A stretch of 64,000 bases of DNA from Gracilaria domingensis (GCA_022539475.1 VCMS01000168.1:1-64000), one strand, 5' to 3'. Positions 10,960-23,527 are shown, counted from the first letter of the stretch. Translations and numbers: made by a program. The notes: generated by a model from the sequence alone, not told the origin.

Positions 10960-13420
10960 TTCTAAAATCTGGCAAGCATACTTGCGTCCGAGCGGTCTAA
11001 AATCATTTCAAAACCCTTATTCTGCACAAGACCAACGGTCCGTATGTAGTCTACATCAACGTCCTTCGTAATATCAAATATGTGAGAAGCACCATTTTTC
11101 TCTCTTTTGCAAGCCCTTTTGTTGTTTTGGAAGAACTCTTGCAAAGCTTTAAGAACCTCAATCTCATTGCGTGATCCTTCTTTCAGGCGGCTGGAGCACA
11201 CTACGGCATCCATAACCCAAGCATGTAATGAGGCATTCTGCAATTCCTTCATCGTGGCCTTTGCGTAAGACTCCCGCGGCTCCCTACGGAACCATCCTCC
11301 GCGTGAAGAGCTTCTGGTAATACTCTACCTTCTTTAATATCTGTTTGGAGCAATTTTACTGCCTCAATCAAACCATGCTTTGTCGGTCCTTCTGAGAGTG
11401 ATCTTGAGAAAGTCGATAGAATTTGTGGAAGTTTTTTTTTGTTGCAAGACGTGATTGCACTTGTCGAATAGCCACATAGCTCTTCTGCGACATCCTGTTG
11501 ATTTGATCTCTCCAGCTCACCTAACTTTCGAATTCCGAGAAGCCTTATCACCTCTTCCCACTTGGACAATATGTGAGCTTCAACCTCAACGACTGACTCA
11601 GGCAGCGGATCGCTGCCGATAGCAAGCACTTTTGTTCTTGTCAACCAGGCCAACCCTTTCATTCTTTTCTTGAAATCTGATGCCATTGCAGTGAGGAACC
11701 CATGAGTTGTGTGTGATGTGAATTTCAACGCAGGCAGGAAAAACCATGCAGGATCCTCTGATTGAAAGTATGCAAGCAGTGTCACGTTTTTCACTACTTC
11801 ACTAACTATATGCCTTGGTTCAGGGATCGAAATGCTTCTTACTGCTTTTTAGACCTGCTCGATTTTCTCGAAGACTTTTTGCATCTCAAGAATGTCTGGA
11901 AGGGCCGTAGAGCTCCGAAAACGCTCCTGCATTACCACAGTGAATGCCCGAGAAGGAAACAAACGGTGGTTATTGTGGATCAGCGCAGAAATCCTACCGG
12001 AACAGCTTTCCCTAGAGAGACAGGCTTCTATTCTTCGTGAAGCGTTTCGCAAAGTGTCAGAGGTTTTCACCCTGGCTGTGTAAACAGCTCTTTAACCCCT
12101 CTCGGAGACTATCATGACTTTGTGTCGCTGCGTGATTGCACCATCGCTGAATACAAATGGGTACGTCAGATCTCGTTTATGTGTACCTAGAAAGGCTTGC
12201 ACCCAATTCTTTGGACGCAAAAGCTGTGATTTCCTTGGAGTTGTACCCCCGGCCAGCTGCGAATATTGCATCACTCATCATACGCAGCTCGTCTTTTGTC
12301 GTTCCTCCTTGAAGAAGTCGAGCGAGCCCCTTCCAAATATCGATTGTTTTTCTCCCTTTCGGGACAAATGGCATGGGATGAACACCGGATTCAAAGCAAA
12401 GCACACGGCGTTACCTAGAAAGCCAAGTCCTCCCTTCGGGTTGTCTTGCTGTGGCGGGTAAGTCAGCTTCAGCACAGACCTCGAAGCCAATCGTAAGTGG
12501 TCATCATCGAGGGAGAGAGTCGTGTAGGGTTTGGGGCATAGAGAATCTCTCGGTTCACTGCCGCGAGTTCAGATTCAATTCGAGAGATGAGTGCTATGTG
12601 ACGACCGACTGTTCTGCTCCATCCCCTGGTGGAGTAGTCCATATCAAATCGTTTACGATATCCATCCTCTAACGATCCGCATATTTCATGGTATCTCTCA
12701 CTAGCAATAGATATTTGAAAAAAAGCTTTCAGATTTGGTCGCGTCTCACAGAAGGGTTGGAGACTCATCATAGGAGGCACAAAGTATATGAATCACAATA
12801 AGGTCTAGAAGTTCTTTTTTGTTAGTCGGAACTTTTTTCCGTGCGCCAAGAATACGGTTTGCTATTTCGGAAAGCCTCTGCACCACAGAATCTGGTAAAA
12901 CACGGGAAGAAGTGTCAAGGGAGAGATTTTTGCAGAACTGGATGAATGGCCCAAGTCGGTAGCCACTTGACTCCACACTGCATGAAGAGTATTAAGATCA
13001 GCATTCACGTTGTCCAGAAGAGGTTTTGCTTCAATTAGAAAGCGTCGACCTAACCATTAGTCTACATCGTCGACATTTAAGTCAATATTATCAAATGGAT
13101 TGTCGTACGTCTAGTTTGGAAGTCCTCCAGTCCTGCTCTGTTCTGCTCTTGGTTCCAATTCCTGCCTTGCATCCGAATTCATTTCCAAACTGTAGCTTTG
13201 CTATTTGTAGACTGCGACGGTCCTGATTTCAGAGGATCCTCGTCGAAATCGAGAAACAGGCTGCTCTTTCTGTCATCAAAAACCAATCCATGACATTGCT
13301 CTTCGTGTGAGCGTAAGAATTTTGAAGCGCTTTCTCGTAAATCCATGAGCTCCAAATCCTAGGCAATGTTACTTTCCATGGACATGGCTTGCTGCGAAGA
13401 TCAATCGGAAAGTTCATTCA
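10960..13420 (-). pseudogene. Unrecognised, frame-broken coding remnant
   Basis: A series of minus-strand segments has protein-like composition in shifting frames: about 13330-13200, 12976-12469, 12404-12177, 12070-11849, 11794-11249 and 11252-10962. They look like one long, helical protein rich in Leu, Lys and Glu that has picked up stops and frameshifts. No known motif was recognised. It could be a host gene remnant or the body of an old transposon. The adjacent 9928-10960 stretch shows only weaker fragments of the same kind. Confidence 0.35.
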
Positions 13421-13946
13421 AAAGGTTTTGGGAACATGGAGTGTCATCAGGTTCCATTGATTCATTTTCTGAATTGTTTTAAGCAGCGTTATACTGACTA
13501 CGGTTGTGAAAAGCATTAACACAGAGATCAAGGCGTTGATCGTTAAAATGCAGTGCTGTTGATTCCGTACCAACAAACATATTGCCCTGAGTTTTCGTAG
13601 TGATCATGATATTCAAAGCTGTGCTCGGGGTTATGAATACTATGAAAACGAGTATACACGGGTTGTTCAATTACGTTGTCTGATTGCACAACAATGTTGT
13701 CTGGATCACAAGTTTTTGGATTTTAAACGTTCGCTACGCACGGTGCATCATTCGCGGCGTGGCTTTGAGATTCAGCGTAGTGCCGAGAAGCAATATATTC
13801 CGAGCATGTCGTTTCAGGGTCACAGATGACTGCGCGGTTTGGCAGAGTAGATGCTGTGGACATCTTGTCGTGCTCCGTAGAAGGCCGTGCAGTCTCGTGT
13901 CGACAATGAGAAGCGAGTCGTAGATACTTCGGGGACTTACGGCGAG
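13421..13946. other. Gene-free stretch
   Basis: No coding region or repeat recognised between the unidentified remnant and the first copy of dispersed repeat A. Confidence 0.4.
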
Positions 13947-14590
13947 AGTCTTGTAGTGCAAAACTCGGGAACAGGAGAAACACTCAAGGCGTTCGAGACC
14001 TTTCTCCCTGTGTGAGGTAGACTCAGCGAATGAGCTCTCCGTACACGGAAGATGGCTGGTGTAAGACTGCCCGGGCTTCAGGATATACCTCGGAGGTCGA
14101 TGAGCAACAGGCTCGGTGAAGATCCGGAAACGGAGACGACAGTGGTGGGCGGCACTAGTGAGCAGTGAAAACCCTAGGACAAAAGGGGAGAAAGGGAAAT
14201 AACGAAAAGGAAACCCCCGGCGGGGTCTGCGGAAAGCGGCAACAGACCCAGCGGCGGGTGTCGATAACGTATAGTGAGCCCACGTTGCAAAGATCTCTAT
14301 GCAGAGTTGGTAGATCTACCACTTGTGGGTAAGCAGGTATCTGCAAGTAGATAGATGTCCGAAGACGGAATAAGCACGAGGGCAATAGCGACAATTAGTC
14401 AGATATGCCTGAATGATCCCGAGGGATGACGCTAGTCCGTACCGCACGCGGTAACCCTCCTGAAGAAGTTGTGCACCTCGCACAGTCGAACGCAGTTCAG
14501 AGCCGAACTTGGTTACCCTTTACTGAAGGTGGAGGTGGCCGGGAGGTCACCTCCTGTATCGTAAGCGATAAATTAGTTAAACTAAATTAA
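13947..14590 (+). repeat. Dispersed repeat A, copy 1 (LTR-like)
   Basis: About 640 bp that aligns, with many differences, to 21264-21950 in the same orientation. Shared landmarks in the same order are GTCTTRTAGTGCAAA, GAGCTCTCCGTA, CGGAGGTC, GAAAGCGGCAACAGACC, GTCCGAAGACG, GGGATGA, ACCCTCCT, GAGTTGTGCA-like and a final TTAAACTAAAT tract. Size and structure fit an LTR or another transposon end. No TG...CA ends or target duplication were found, so LTR identity is not shown. Confidence 0.65.
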
Positions 14591-15232
14591 ATAATCTAAT
14601 GCCCACCTGAGCAGGTCCATACACGTGGCGTACGTGACGACTCGCGGCAGCGGCCTGTAAAATATCCCACAATCATTCCAAAACATGTGTGAACAAACCC
14701 ATTCCTACAGACGCGTACACGCGACCAGCACTCACCCAGGCCACGTCATGGCCGACCCCGTGAGGGTGGCATACCTCAATACTGCGAAAACATTCCCTCC
14801 ATGGGCCAATATTCATATATTTCGAGTACCCGGAATCGCTCCTACCAAGGAGGTTATGAGTACAAACCCCGCGTATCGGGCTAGCACGTTTTGTTCTACA
14901 AGTCTATGGTTGACGAACTACCCTGCCAAGTTGAGAGCTACGAATTGGGAGAAATTCAGGAGTGCGTACTCAGTTCTGCAGAAAAAATTCGGATTTCATC
15001 TACTTCTGATTATGATGCAAAATTGGCTGCAATCGTATCACGGTGTTATATCACTGCTTTTCACTCAGTGTTCTACGACCTCAATAAATGTTCTCCGTGA
15101 TCTCCACGTAACACCTTTCAATGCAAAGACGTTTTCTGTCACAGACGACTGCCCCCTTTTTCTCTCTTTCTGGAAGAACACAGAAACCGATAACGTTCTT
15201 TTCCTTCGCATGCATGTAGAGAGAGACCTCTG
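14591..15232. other. Ambiguous stretch between repeat A and the gypsy relic
   Basis: A 233-codon plus-strand reading frame spans 14685-15386, but its last part overlaps the gypsy relic on the other strand and its composition is unconvincing. A shorter acidic frame at 14891-15100 could be a fragment of a retroelement protein. Nothing was identified. Confidence 0.3.
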
Positions 15233-16714
15233 TTACGTTTTACCCATTTTTGCACCAATTGCAATAAACCAGCATGTAAGGCGTGCTAAAGAAACTTTGG
15301 CGTGGCATCCTCTCCTTTCCAGCAGCGCGGGAGGTATGTTTTCCTTGTTCATTATTAGTCGAGACAGTCTTGTAAGTGGGTTGTGAAACCAAACGCGTAT
15401 AGGTAACAAATCGATAAGGTGATTCGTTGCATTAATCTCTCCCAGAGAGCACTCCCACGTTGGGGTAAACTCCCGTAATATGTCTCTTAGACCTTCACGG
15501 TGCGATTCCGGTACCTGACCGAGATCAAGTTCCTCGAGCGCTTCCAAGGAGTCAACCTGTTCGTAGCTCGTGGGCTTACGATCTTCTGTCCCCGACCCTT
15601 GCGAAAACTCGTGCAACAAAATGTAATTTGGAGCTCATCTGATTTTCAATCCTCCTTCTGCTTTTGGTCATTGCGACAGATCGCGCGTCATTAAATTGTC
15701 ATTGAATCAAAATCTAACGAAGATCTGTTGAAGTTATTTTTTCTAAAAACTTCAATCCATTGATGATGCCTTGAACATTTAAGAAAAAGAGCCCAGCTAA
15801 TGAGAGGTGAATGAATATTAAAGGGCGGAAAGTTCTGCCTGGGGACACAGGGTGTGGTTACGAACCATTCGGTTTCTTCTCCGTCGCGACGGTACTGGTA
15901 CTCGTGGAAGCGGAATGAACTGAAACTCCCTTTCCCTCCCTAGATGAGGCAACGTCCTCTTCGGAGGTAACTATTCCGAGGAAATCGGCGGCTGTCATCT
16001 TCGTCGGAGGCATCGCGAGTGGGTGCCGTGTCAAGAATCTAATGACTTGGTTCTTTAACAGATACTGGGGGATGCTATTACGGTTGGCAACCAGTATCCG
16101 AAACGAAGTATCCGCTGTGACTTGCACAAAGCCATTTGCAACAGCGAGTTAGCACTTCTCGTACCACGGGTTAAGTGGTTGAATAACCCGAAGACTGTGT
16201 TGACTGGAATTAAGTGAAACCATAACTTGGGACTCAGGCGGGATGCGAATCGATGAAGCGATGCGGAGCTTGGTGGACTCGCGCGACGCCAGTGCCACGA
16301 CCTGCGCAGGAGGGAGTGGAACCTGCTTCTGCGATGAGCGCTTCAGCGGACGCTGACGATCGGTACCGACGAACCATCGTCGAGCTCTACAAGTCTAAGG
16401 CAGCACCTGATTGCATCGACAAACCTGTCGCAGTAATCGCAACCCGAAAGGACTGGGGCAGCAAATGACCGACGAACGATGAATTCGGCCCTCACCACGG
16501 AAGTTCTGAAACGTAGGACTAAGTCGGTTGTTCCCACCGTTGTCAATAGGTTGTTGTTCGTGTCAGCGACATCAAAGAGCGCGCTGCTGCGGACACGTTC
16601 CCGCAATTGAGGCGTGAGAAGGGACTCCACGATGAAATGAGGACCTGCACTTGTGTCTAGTACAGTCAGATAACGCACCATAAACTGCGGGCTGAGGGCA
16701 AGGTCAGCGTACAC
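15233..16714 (-). pseudogene. Ty3/gypsy-like pol relic (protease to start of RT)
   Basis: Three minus-strand frames run in gypsy pol order. The frame 16714-16343 is a retroviral-type aspartic protease: VLDTSAGPHFI is the flap-side D-T/S-A-G active-site motif, followed by a D-x-N-x-x-L-x-x-x-G stretch and a final DGSSVPI. The frame 16127-15858 gives the TSFRILVANRNSIPQYL linker typical of the protease-RT junction. The frame 15619-15233 gives LREFTPTWECSLGEINATNH, the conserved entry to reverse transcriptase. The RT palm itself is not found. Frameshifts separate the pieces, so the element is dead. Confidence 0.7.
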
Positions 16715-16730
16715 CTTATAGTTTTAAAGA

Positions 16731-16989
16731 TAAACTCCGGTTATGGCCGAAATATGGCCCATATGTGGCCGAAATGTTGGCGTATGAGTTGAAAGTTTGT
16801 GAGAGCGCTTATCTCTCCAAGATATGTATTTTTTTCTTTCAATGCGACCACATTTGGGCCATATTTCGGCCATATTTGGACCACATGCATGAAAACGAAT
16901 CCTCTTTATCTTAACGAGATATATGCTCTCACGAGTTTTCGACTTATACGCCCTCATATCGGCCATATTTCGGCCAAAACCGGGGTTTA
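16731..16989. mobile_element. MITE with about 90-bp terminal inverted repeats
   Basis: The left arm (16731-about 16825) and the reverse complement of the right arm (about 16895-16989) align over about 90 bp: TAAACYCCGGTT, TGGCCGAAATATGGCC, GGCGTATRAGT, GTGAGAGC and a shared AAGATA. The centre is short and has no coding capacity. A target duplication was not clear. This fits a non-autonomous DNA transposon. Confidence 0.7.
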
Positions 16990-17158
16990 AAAGGAGCAAA
17001 ATTGCTTGGACATCACCATGATTCGCTCCGGGACCCGGTTATTCCTTGCCCGTATCCACCGTTGACGCAGAACACCAAGGTGCTCCGAATCCTCATCTGC
17101 GGAGTCTTTCCTGAGGAGGAGGTTCCGCGGGGAGCGAGGCAACTACGCCTCGGCTCTA

Positions 17159-17568
17159 GAAGAAAATTTTTCATTTCTGTGAGCGCGTCTGGAGTGCAAA
17201 TTTCTCTCTGCTAAGCCTCCAAGTGCATTTCCTGTGTATGCCATCCGCGTTCTATTTGGACACCCCTGCAAGGGCAAATAAATTCTTTTAATAGTTTATT
17301 TCATTATTCGGAGTGCGCTTGGAGTGCAACTTGACAACGCGGAGTGCAACATGAAAACAATGTGGGCGCAGATGGAGTGCAAAATGTATCGCTTGCACTC
17401 ATAATGCCCTCCACCGGCATGGTGGATGTCCTCCATTTGGACATCCCGAAATTGAGCTGCAAAGAGACATCGCGTGCGCTCCAAATGAGGTCCATCCGGC
17501 ATCCAAGCACCATCCATGAGTGCCGGGCAACCTCAAATTGCACTCCCTTTCTTCCAAAAATTTCTTGC
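17159..17568 (+). repeat. Dispersed repeat B, copy 1 (GAGTGCAA-rich MITE-like unit)
   Basis: About 410 bp homologous to the reverse complement of 23528-23943. It carries seven or eight copies of a GGAGTGCAA / TTGCACTC motif. Both copies start near AAGAAARTTTTCATTT and end near CAAAAATTT followed by TTGCAG or CATAG, giving short imperfect inverted termini (AAGAAA-TTTTT). Shared internal blocks include AATAGTTTATTTCA and GGGCGCAGATGGAGTGCAA. There is no protein-coding signal. Confidence 0.75.
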
Positions 17569-17849
17569 AGGGCCGGCGTCAACAGCCTCAACTCTGAAGA
17601 CGGCTCTCCCGAAAGAGAGAATGCCTCGTTCAGTTTCCCCGAACTTAGGCCTGCGGCCGCTCCTCAGGTTTCTCAACAACGAGTGCTTGGGCTCACTGGC
17701 GGTGGGGTCCCGCCTTAGCGGTATGGGGTTCGGCAATAGGGGGAGGGTTTGGATGAACAGTTGGTGCTTGGACATTCTGCTGCGGTGGTGGCACTGCGAT
17801 AGCGTGAAAGAAGTCCGTCTTCGCAAGCAAGTTTGCCGTCATTGGGGCG

Positions 17850-18300
17850 GCTTTCTTCCTCTCCAGAGTCAATGCTTAGTACCTCGCCCTACCCATGGGC
17901 ATATTCTTCATCGAGAGGAGACACTGCGTCGAAATGTGACCATGCTTATAGCACAGGTGACAGATCGGCGTTACAGTTCCTGGAGCGGGTTCCCAGTCCG
18001 AGCATCGGTAAACCCTACACTCGGCCGGGTTTCTTTCCATCCAGGCGGTTAAAGACGGGTGGCTACGTTCGCAGACCGAGTTCGCGATCCGTTCATATGG
18101 CTAAAATCTGTCCAAAGCAGCGTACCGTCCCGAGCGGTGTCGAAAAAAGCGTCCGTCGTCGACTATACTTCCGTAGTTGGAATAAAACTCCGGCCTTCTT
18201 GGGCCAGCTGGGCGTCATCAACTTTTTTTGGGGAGGCCTCGCTGGCTAGCAGCGACAAAGATGGGGAGTTAGTCTCCATCACCAACCCTACAGTCACAGC
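17850..18300 (-). pseudogene. Retroelement gag fragment with CCHC zinc knuckle
   Basis: The minus strand at 17962-17921 encodes CHLCYKHGHISTQC, an exact C-x2-C-x4-H-x4-C zinc knuckle, preceded by a Cys/Trp-containing stretch (ECRVYRCSDWEP). Zinc knuckles of this type bind RNA in Gag and LINE ORF1 proteins. More upstream coding (to about 18300) contains a stop. The plus-strand frames over the same interval are shadows. The parent element type is not clear. Confidence 0.55.
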
Positions 18301-18444
18301 ACATTTCATTTTGGAACCCTAAATGAGGTCATAGGATGCGATTTTAATTCTCCATTCCACCACGTAGTGCGCTCCTATTTTTGAAAAACCATCCAATTTA
18401 CATCCGCGCGTGATCCGCAAGCCGCAAAAATTTCTTATAGGGTT

Positions 18445-19542
18445 ATGGGAATTACAGGAGCTTATGTTGACGACACTATTAGCACCGGAAACAAGAACTT
18501 TGAAGAAAAGTCTCGCCTGACTGAGGCACGTTTTGAGTCAAGGGCTCGTGAGTATAACAACTTCAAGTTTGCTGGAATCGAGGTACAAAGGTTAAAGAAC
18601 GGTTACAGACTCCATCAAACTCCTTATGCACAGCGGATGAAACTACTGCGATACGAAGCTACTTACTCAGAGTTCCAATACAAGCGACAAGAACTTGTCT
18701 GGTTGACACATACCCGTCCCGAAACCTCAGGTCCCGTCAATTTGCTCGCCCAAGTAACTAAACCACAGTTCAATTTAGCAGCTATCAAGAAAATCAATGG
18801 TCTTCGCATATGTGCTACCGCTCATCGCGGTCTGTTACAGCATCGTTTGAACAAAGAAAAACTTCATATACGTGTGGACAGTGACAGTTCGTTTTGCAAC
18901 ACGCCGTCGTTGCATTCTCAACTTGGGTATTTAGTATGCCTCGTTGACGATAGTGGTTCGCACAACGTGATACTGTATAGCAGCTATAAGAGTCGTCGGC
19001 GTGTTCGGTCAACCATTAGGGCGGAGCTCTACTCTGTCTGTGATGCATTTGATTGTGCTTTCCTTGTAAAGCCTGAACTGCAGTCGATGCTTGGCCAACA
19101 CATTCCGTTGGATATGTTGACGGATAATGATTCTGTTTTTAGGTCTATCATCAAAAGCACTACTGGGACGGAAAGGCGTCTGATGGTAGCTATTCAGGCT
19201 GCTTGTGAGGCACATCATAACATGGAGATTAGCAATATAGGATGGATACTTGGAACCGATAATCCGTTAGATGGATTTACGAAGCAATGCATCTGCCCTC
19301 GACTAGAACACTTGCTTGATACTAATTATTGCAACATACCTGTGCAGCAATGGATGATTCGCAGCGTAGACAACAGAAAAAGAGCGAGTGTTAGTAATGT
19401 TATCGATTATTTGCGCGGGACTATTACCGATGTCGTCTACGCCGCTCCTTTGAATTTAACTACCACAGAAGAACGCACTATGGCGTCTCTCCTTCGAGCG
19501 AGGATTTGCTTCATCGCAACAGTAAACTGTTTACGCTGCTGA
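18445..19542 (+). pseudogene. Ty1/copia pol fragment: RT C-terminus and RNase H
   Basis: The frame opens two residues before the AYVDD catalytic box of copia reverse transcriptase, so most of RT is missing. It then runs through the connection region (FAGIEVQRLKNGYRLHQTPY) to RNase H. Visible are HIRVDSDSSF (first Asp), SSYKSRRRVRSTIRAELYSV (Glu), DMLTDNDSVF (Asp) and the closing LGTDNPLDGFTK typical of copia polyproteins. The junction at about 18440 follows an AAAATTTCTTATAG end like those of repeat B, suggesting that an insertion cut the RT. Two frame oddities in the RT-RNase H linker suggest decay. The reading frame ends at 19542. Confidence 0.85.
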
Positions 19543-19984
19543 CCAGTGTCAGTACGCTAGCGCTCTGTCCTCTTCGCTGGTCCCTGTGGACAGCCCAAGA
19601 ACCCGTGTTCTTCGGTCGGCAACATCAACCAACACCCCCCTCCCCCGAGTTTGTTGACAAGTAGTCCGTCAGTTGAGGCAGCAAATATAAAATCAATGAA
19701 GGGAGGGTAGCAGTCACACAGGGAGTACTTGTTAAAAATATGCCGATGAGCTAGAGGCAGTGAAGGTTCTTTTCAATGAAGAGGGCGATGAGAGCAGGCA
19801 GTGTAGGACGGCTTTACAATGGAAGAGGCTTCGCAAGCTTTTAGAAGAGGAAGGCATGGAAAGAGAGTCTAGCTAAGGTAAAAGAGAACCAGCAACCTAC
19901 GAAGAGATATGTAGATCAATTAAATCTTGAGAATCCAAGTACCCATAGAAGTATACAGATGCTCGAATGATACCCCTTAGATTT
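19543..19984. other. Non-coding 3' flank of the copia fragment
   Basis: Contains a purine-rich GAAGGGAGGG near 19698 that could be a polypurine tract. No intact LTR was identified. Confidence 0.35.
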
Positions 19985-20362
19985 CAAATCCGAATGTCTT
20001 TCGGATATCATCTGGATATTTTACGTATATCCATGATATCCCTGTGACATCTACTAGATATGACAGATGATGTACGAAATGATACTCTTTCGATGTCCTT
20101 GAGATATGCATCAACTACTTTGAAGGATATAACAGTAGATATGACGAATGATTTCGAAAAGCAAATTTGCTTCTCTTGGAATTGCTCGGACATCATTCGG
20201 ACATCCAGAAATCAAACGAATATCATTGGTATGGATATTATGAGCATTGTCGTGTATTCTATGTACATCGGCCGTGTATCCAACGTCGAAAATCAGATGG
20301 GTATCCCAGATATCACTCGGATATCTAAAGCATATCTAAGGAATATCAAGCGGATATCAAAG
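19985..20362. repeat. GATATC-rich degenerate repeat tract
   Basis: About 380 bp with dense, irregularly spaced GGATATC/GATATCC and ATATC words. Both strands appear open only because of this simple composition. It is probably a decayed satellite or a transposon terminal region. Confidence 0.6.
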
Positions 20363-21263
20363 TGTTTGACTACGTAGTCATGGAGGTCGCCCCTGCCATT
20401 TCCTTCCCATATTGCGTCAGCGAGTGCATGTTTAGGCATAGAGTGGTCATTCTGGTCGTAAAAGCAGTCAACGCGCGAACGGTAAAAATCAGCTCTTGCA
20501 TACCTGACGGTGGGAGCAGTAGAGGATCTGATTGAGACAATGGCAGCATCAGGGTCGATACTGAAAATGTTATCAGTACTCATATCTCCATCTCCGTCAC
20601 GTGCTTCAGTCATGATGTTTTGAAGTGTTGCAAAAGTTCTGACAATAAGGTCCATGTCTTCGGTGTACCAAACCCGAGATGGGTGACCTAAAATGTGCTA
20701 CCTACTAAACAAAACAGCGTACAAACGCTCGACACTCTTCCCGAAAGCTTCTCATCAACTAGAGAAAGCCTTTTCTATCTTAGTTCTTGGGTTCGATGTA
20801 GTCTTCAACAATATTCGGAACGGGGGATAAATACCGTCGACACCCCAAAAAGCTAGCCCACAACTCGAGTGGCAGTATTAAATTCGTGCTTAAATGAAAG
20901 CTGTACGCTTGCGTGAGCCTCCAAAAACCGCCGGAAGCAGTCCAGGTTATTAGGATCATATTTTGCAATGAGAAAGCCGAAGTTGAGGTGCCATATCCAC
21001 AGTAGATCATCACACACATTCTTTAGCCCCAAATCAGATTTTTTCAATTTTCCGATATTTATACGTAGCTCGGAGATTACACCAAGGCAAAACGGCCAAC
21101 GAGAACAGTCTAAGGATCCTGGAGCACCAGTGTAACGTATCGTTGCATGTCTGTCTATAATCAGCTTCATATTCCCTCCTGTGGATCTTCTGAGATTTAT
21201 ATCGCCTACTTTGATGCATATAGCACGCATAAAATGTCTTCGACTTTCATGAAGAGTGGATTC
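20363..21263. other. Unidentified stretch with a minus-strand ORF
   Basis: A minus-strand frame from 20655 to about 20370 (with DGDGDMSTDNIFSIDPDAA) has protein-like composition. Another at about 21200-20853 does too. Neither was recognised. They may be transposon cargo linked to repeat A copy 2. Confidence 0.3.
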
Positions 21264-21950
21264 AGGAAGTCTTATAGTGCAAATCCAACTTGGAGAAATG
21301 ACACTCGAGGTTCTTGAATCCTTGCTCCCTTGGGAGGCAGATTCAGCAGAAGAGCTCTCCGTAAACGGATAACACGGGTGTAAAACCACCCGTACTTCGA
21401 AAACACCACGGAGGTCACGACGAGAATTGCCAAGAAAGGATCTGTAAGCAAGCGTCTGAGAGTCGGAGATATGTGATCGAAGGCGGAAGGGAAGGAACCC
21501 AGGTCAACGAGGTGCCTCGAAAAAGAGGGAAAAGATAGGGAAAAGGATGGGAAAAAGGGGAATCGGAAGAAAAAGAAAAGGGACAAACCCGAGGGCGGGG
21601 ACGTGTGGAAAGCGGCAACAGACCTGAGCCGAGGGTGAAAATGTGTATTGAACCCGCGTGGCAGACCTCTATACATATTCGATACAATATCTGAACACCA
21701 GAGTAGTAGATACCTGCAAGTAAATGTGTGAACACAGTCCGAAGACGAACGGAGTGTCAAATCAGGGTACCTGAGTGATCTCTTGGGGATGAAATAAGCA
21801 AAACTGTACGCAGTGACCCTCCTCGCGGAGTTGTGCAGTACGCGCAGGCGCTCAAGTCAGAGCAGGGACGAGGTTGAGTTTCCTTTGTGGTGACGACGGC
21901 GCGCCATCACATAAGTAGGTTTCCACAAATTAAACTAAATACTTAAACTA
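21264..21950 (+). repeat. Dispersed repeat A, copy 2
   Basis: The partner of 13947-14590, in the same orientation and slightly longer because of a purine-rich insertion (about 21520-21590). A minus-strand ORF with a CNKC motif (22166-21948) abuts it. It is too short to assign. Confidence 0.65.
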
Positions 21951-22179
21951 AGTAGTGCCAAATACGGCAGAGCCAGCCACACACTTGTTGCACTTGTGCA
22001 GACCACCCTTGGCGGCCACCAATTCTAGCAACCAATCCAATTCCCTCTGTAATATAGCCAATTCATACCCGCGTACACCCGATCCACTGCCACAACCAGT
22101 TATTAATCCACCAAACCCTTCTGGTGCCACCATGCCATCTGGTGTCAGAATGCCACCTAAATTCATAACCTTGCTATAG

Positions 22180-23109
22180 AGGCAACTCAGAAAGCCGAAG
22201 TGTTATGATACGGGACACGTCACAAAGGCGAAACCACGATTGTTCTACAAGTCTTGTAAAGCGCTTCATGAATTAGGGAACATGCTGACATGTAGTTTTT
22301 GAGATTCTACAACCTTTTTCTGAGTGCTTGTGGATCTTATCTAGACGTAATCTTTACTTGTTTAAAACCTTTGGTCTAAATTTTTAATCTTACTATATAT
22401 AGTATTGTAGACATACTTTGCATTCTGAAACGTTGTTTAAATTTCTTTTTGGGGAAACCGGGAATGGTCGTTAAAATGGTTGACGGAATCAGAAGACAAA
22501 AAGTATTTATCATAAATACCTTGAGCACCTCGTTGTTGTTCAATATCTCTGTTTCGTTGCTTACCGGACAAGGAGATGCTTTCGTTTTTGGACTCGTTTT
22601 GCTTTTTTTTGATGTAGTAGCGTTTCAAGAACTACAAATGTTGTGAAAGAAGCAGCTGTTTCAGCGCAAGACAAACAGTCGCTTTCATAATGAATGTCCA
22701 TCACGAGGTCCCGGCTGGTCTTCTGAAGTTTGGGTGCTAGGCCTATGGAGGCGATCAACGGTGGAGATGATCTGGTATAGAGCTATACCGTGTTGACGAC
22801 GGCGAATTAAATCAATACACGTATCTATTATTTTTAGCGTTATACGGTTTTACAGTCCACAAGTAAAGATTCCCTTAATCAATCTCTGGTTGGCACCTTT
22901 TTGTGACCTCTCGACAACCTGTAACACATAATATGTTTGTACACGCTGTGTTAGAGCATGTCTATCAGAAAAGCTAGATATGAGAGCTAAATCTTGCAAA
23001 ACCCAACTTATTATTTGGCTTTCATTGGAGCGCCTCTATCAGTCACTGCTAAAAGTTGGGAGTAAGAGCTTTTCATTGTGTCCCAACATCAGCCAGAGAG
23101 GGTTCGGAA
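22180..23109. other. AT-rich gene-free stretch
   Basis: Only short reading frames on both strands and no recognisable domain. Possibly old transposon DNA. Confidence 0.4.
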
Positions 23110-23307
23110 ATGAGCGAATCGTCTTCAAGCGAAGACTTCAACGTCTTCAGCAAGGACGAGCAGGGCGCAGGCCAGAGCGCTGCTGCTTTCGTTCAACTGC
23201 TCCGGCAAGCATGGGATTCACTTTCCAAAAGCGGTGACCGCCTGCCAGCAAATGCAACGCGCACTCTATGCCAAAACGTTTTAGCGTTCTGTTCAAGAAC
23301 AGATTGA
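23110..23307 (+). CDS. Small acidic ORF, unknown
   Basis: A 65-residue frame starting with a Ser/Glu-rich segment (MSESSSSEDFNVFSKDEQ). The frame continues past its stop with similar composition to about 23410, so this may be the broken N-terminus of a gag-like or DNA-binding protein next to repeat B copy 2. No homology recognised. Confidence 0.25.
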   Translation: MSESSSSEDFNVFSKDEQGAGQSAAAFVQLLRQAWDSLSKSGDRLPANATRTLCQNVLAFCSRTD

Positions 23308-23527
23308 GTAGCTGCAGCTCACGACCTTGCCAAAGCAAGGTATTCATCAGGGCTGAAATTTGGGTCTCTCGGTGCGGTTTCGTTGGCGGTGTTCACCATT
23401 GCAAGAGGCAGGAAAAGTTGGTGGAGGCCCTGACTGGTCCAAAATCCGAACTTCTTCCTTGAAAAGATGATGTCATGCGGTGATGCTAAGAATGTTTTGC
23501 AATCGGGCTTGACGCCAAAAACACTCC

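Noticed and set aside
14685-15386. 233-codon plus-strand ORF as a gene
   Set aside because: Its end is antisense to recognisable gypsy pol sequence, and the rest has no motif or consistent composition.
17516-18052. 178-codon plus-strand ORF
   Set aside because: The opposite strand encodes a CCHC zinc knuckle over the same bases.
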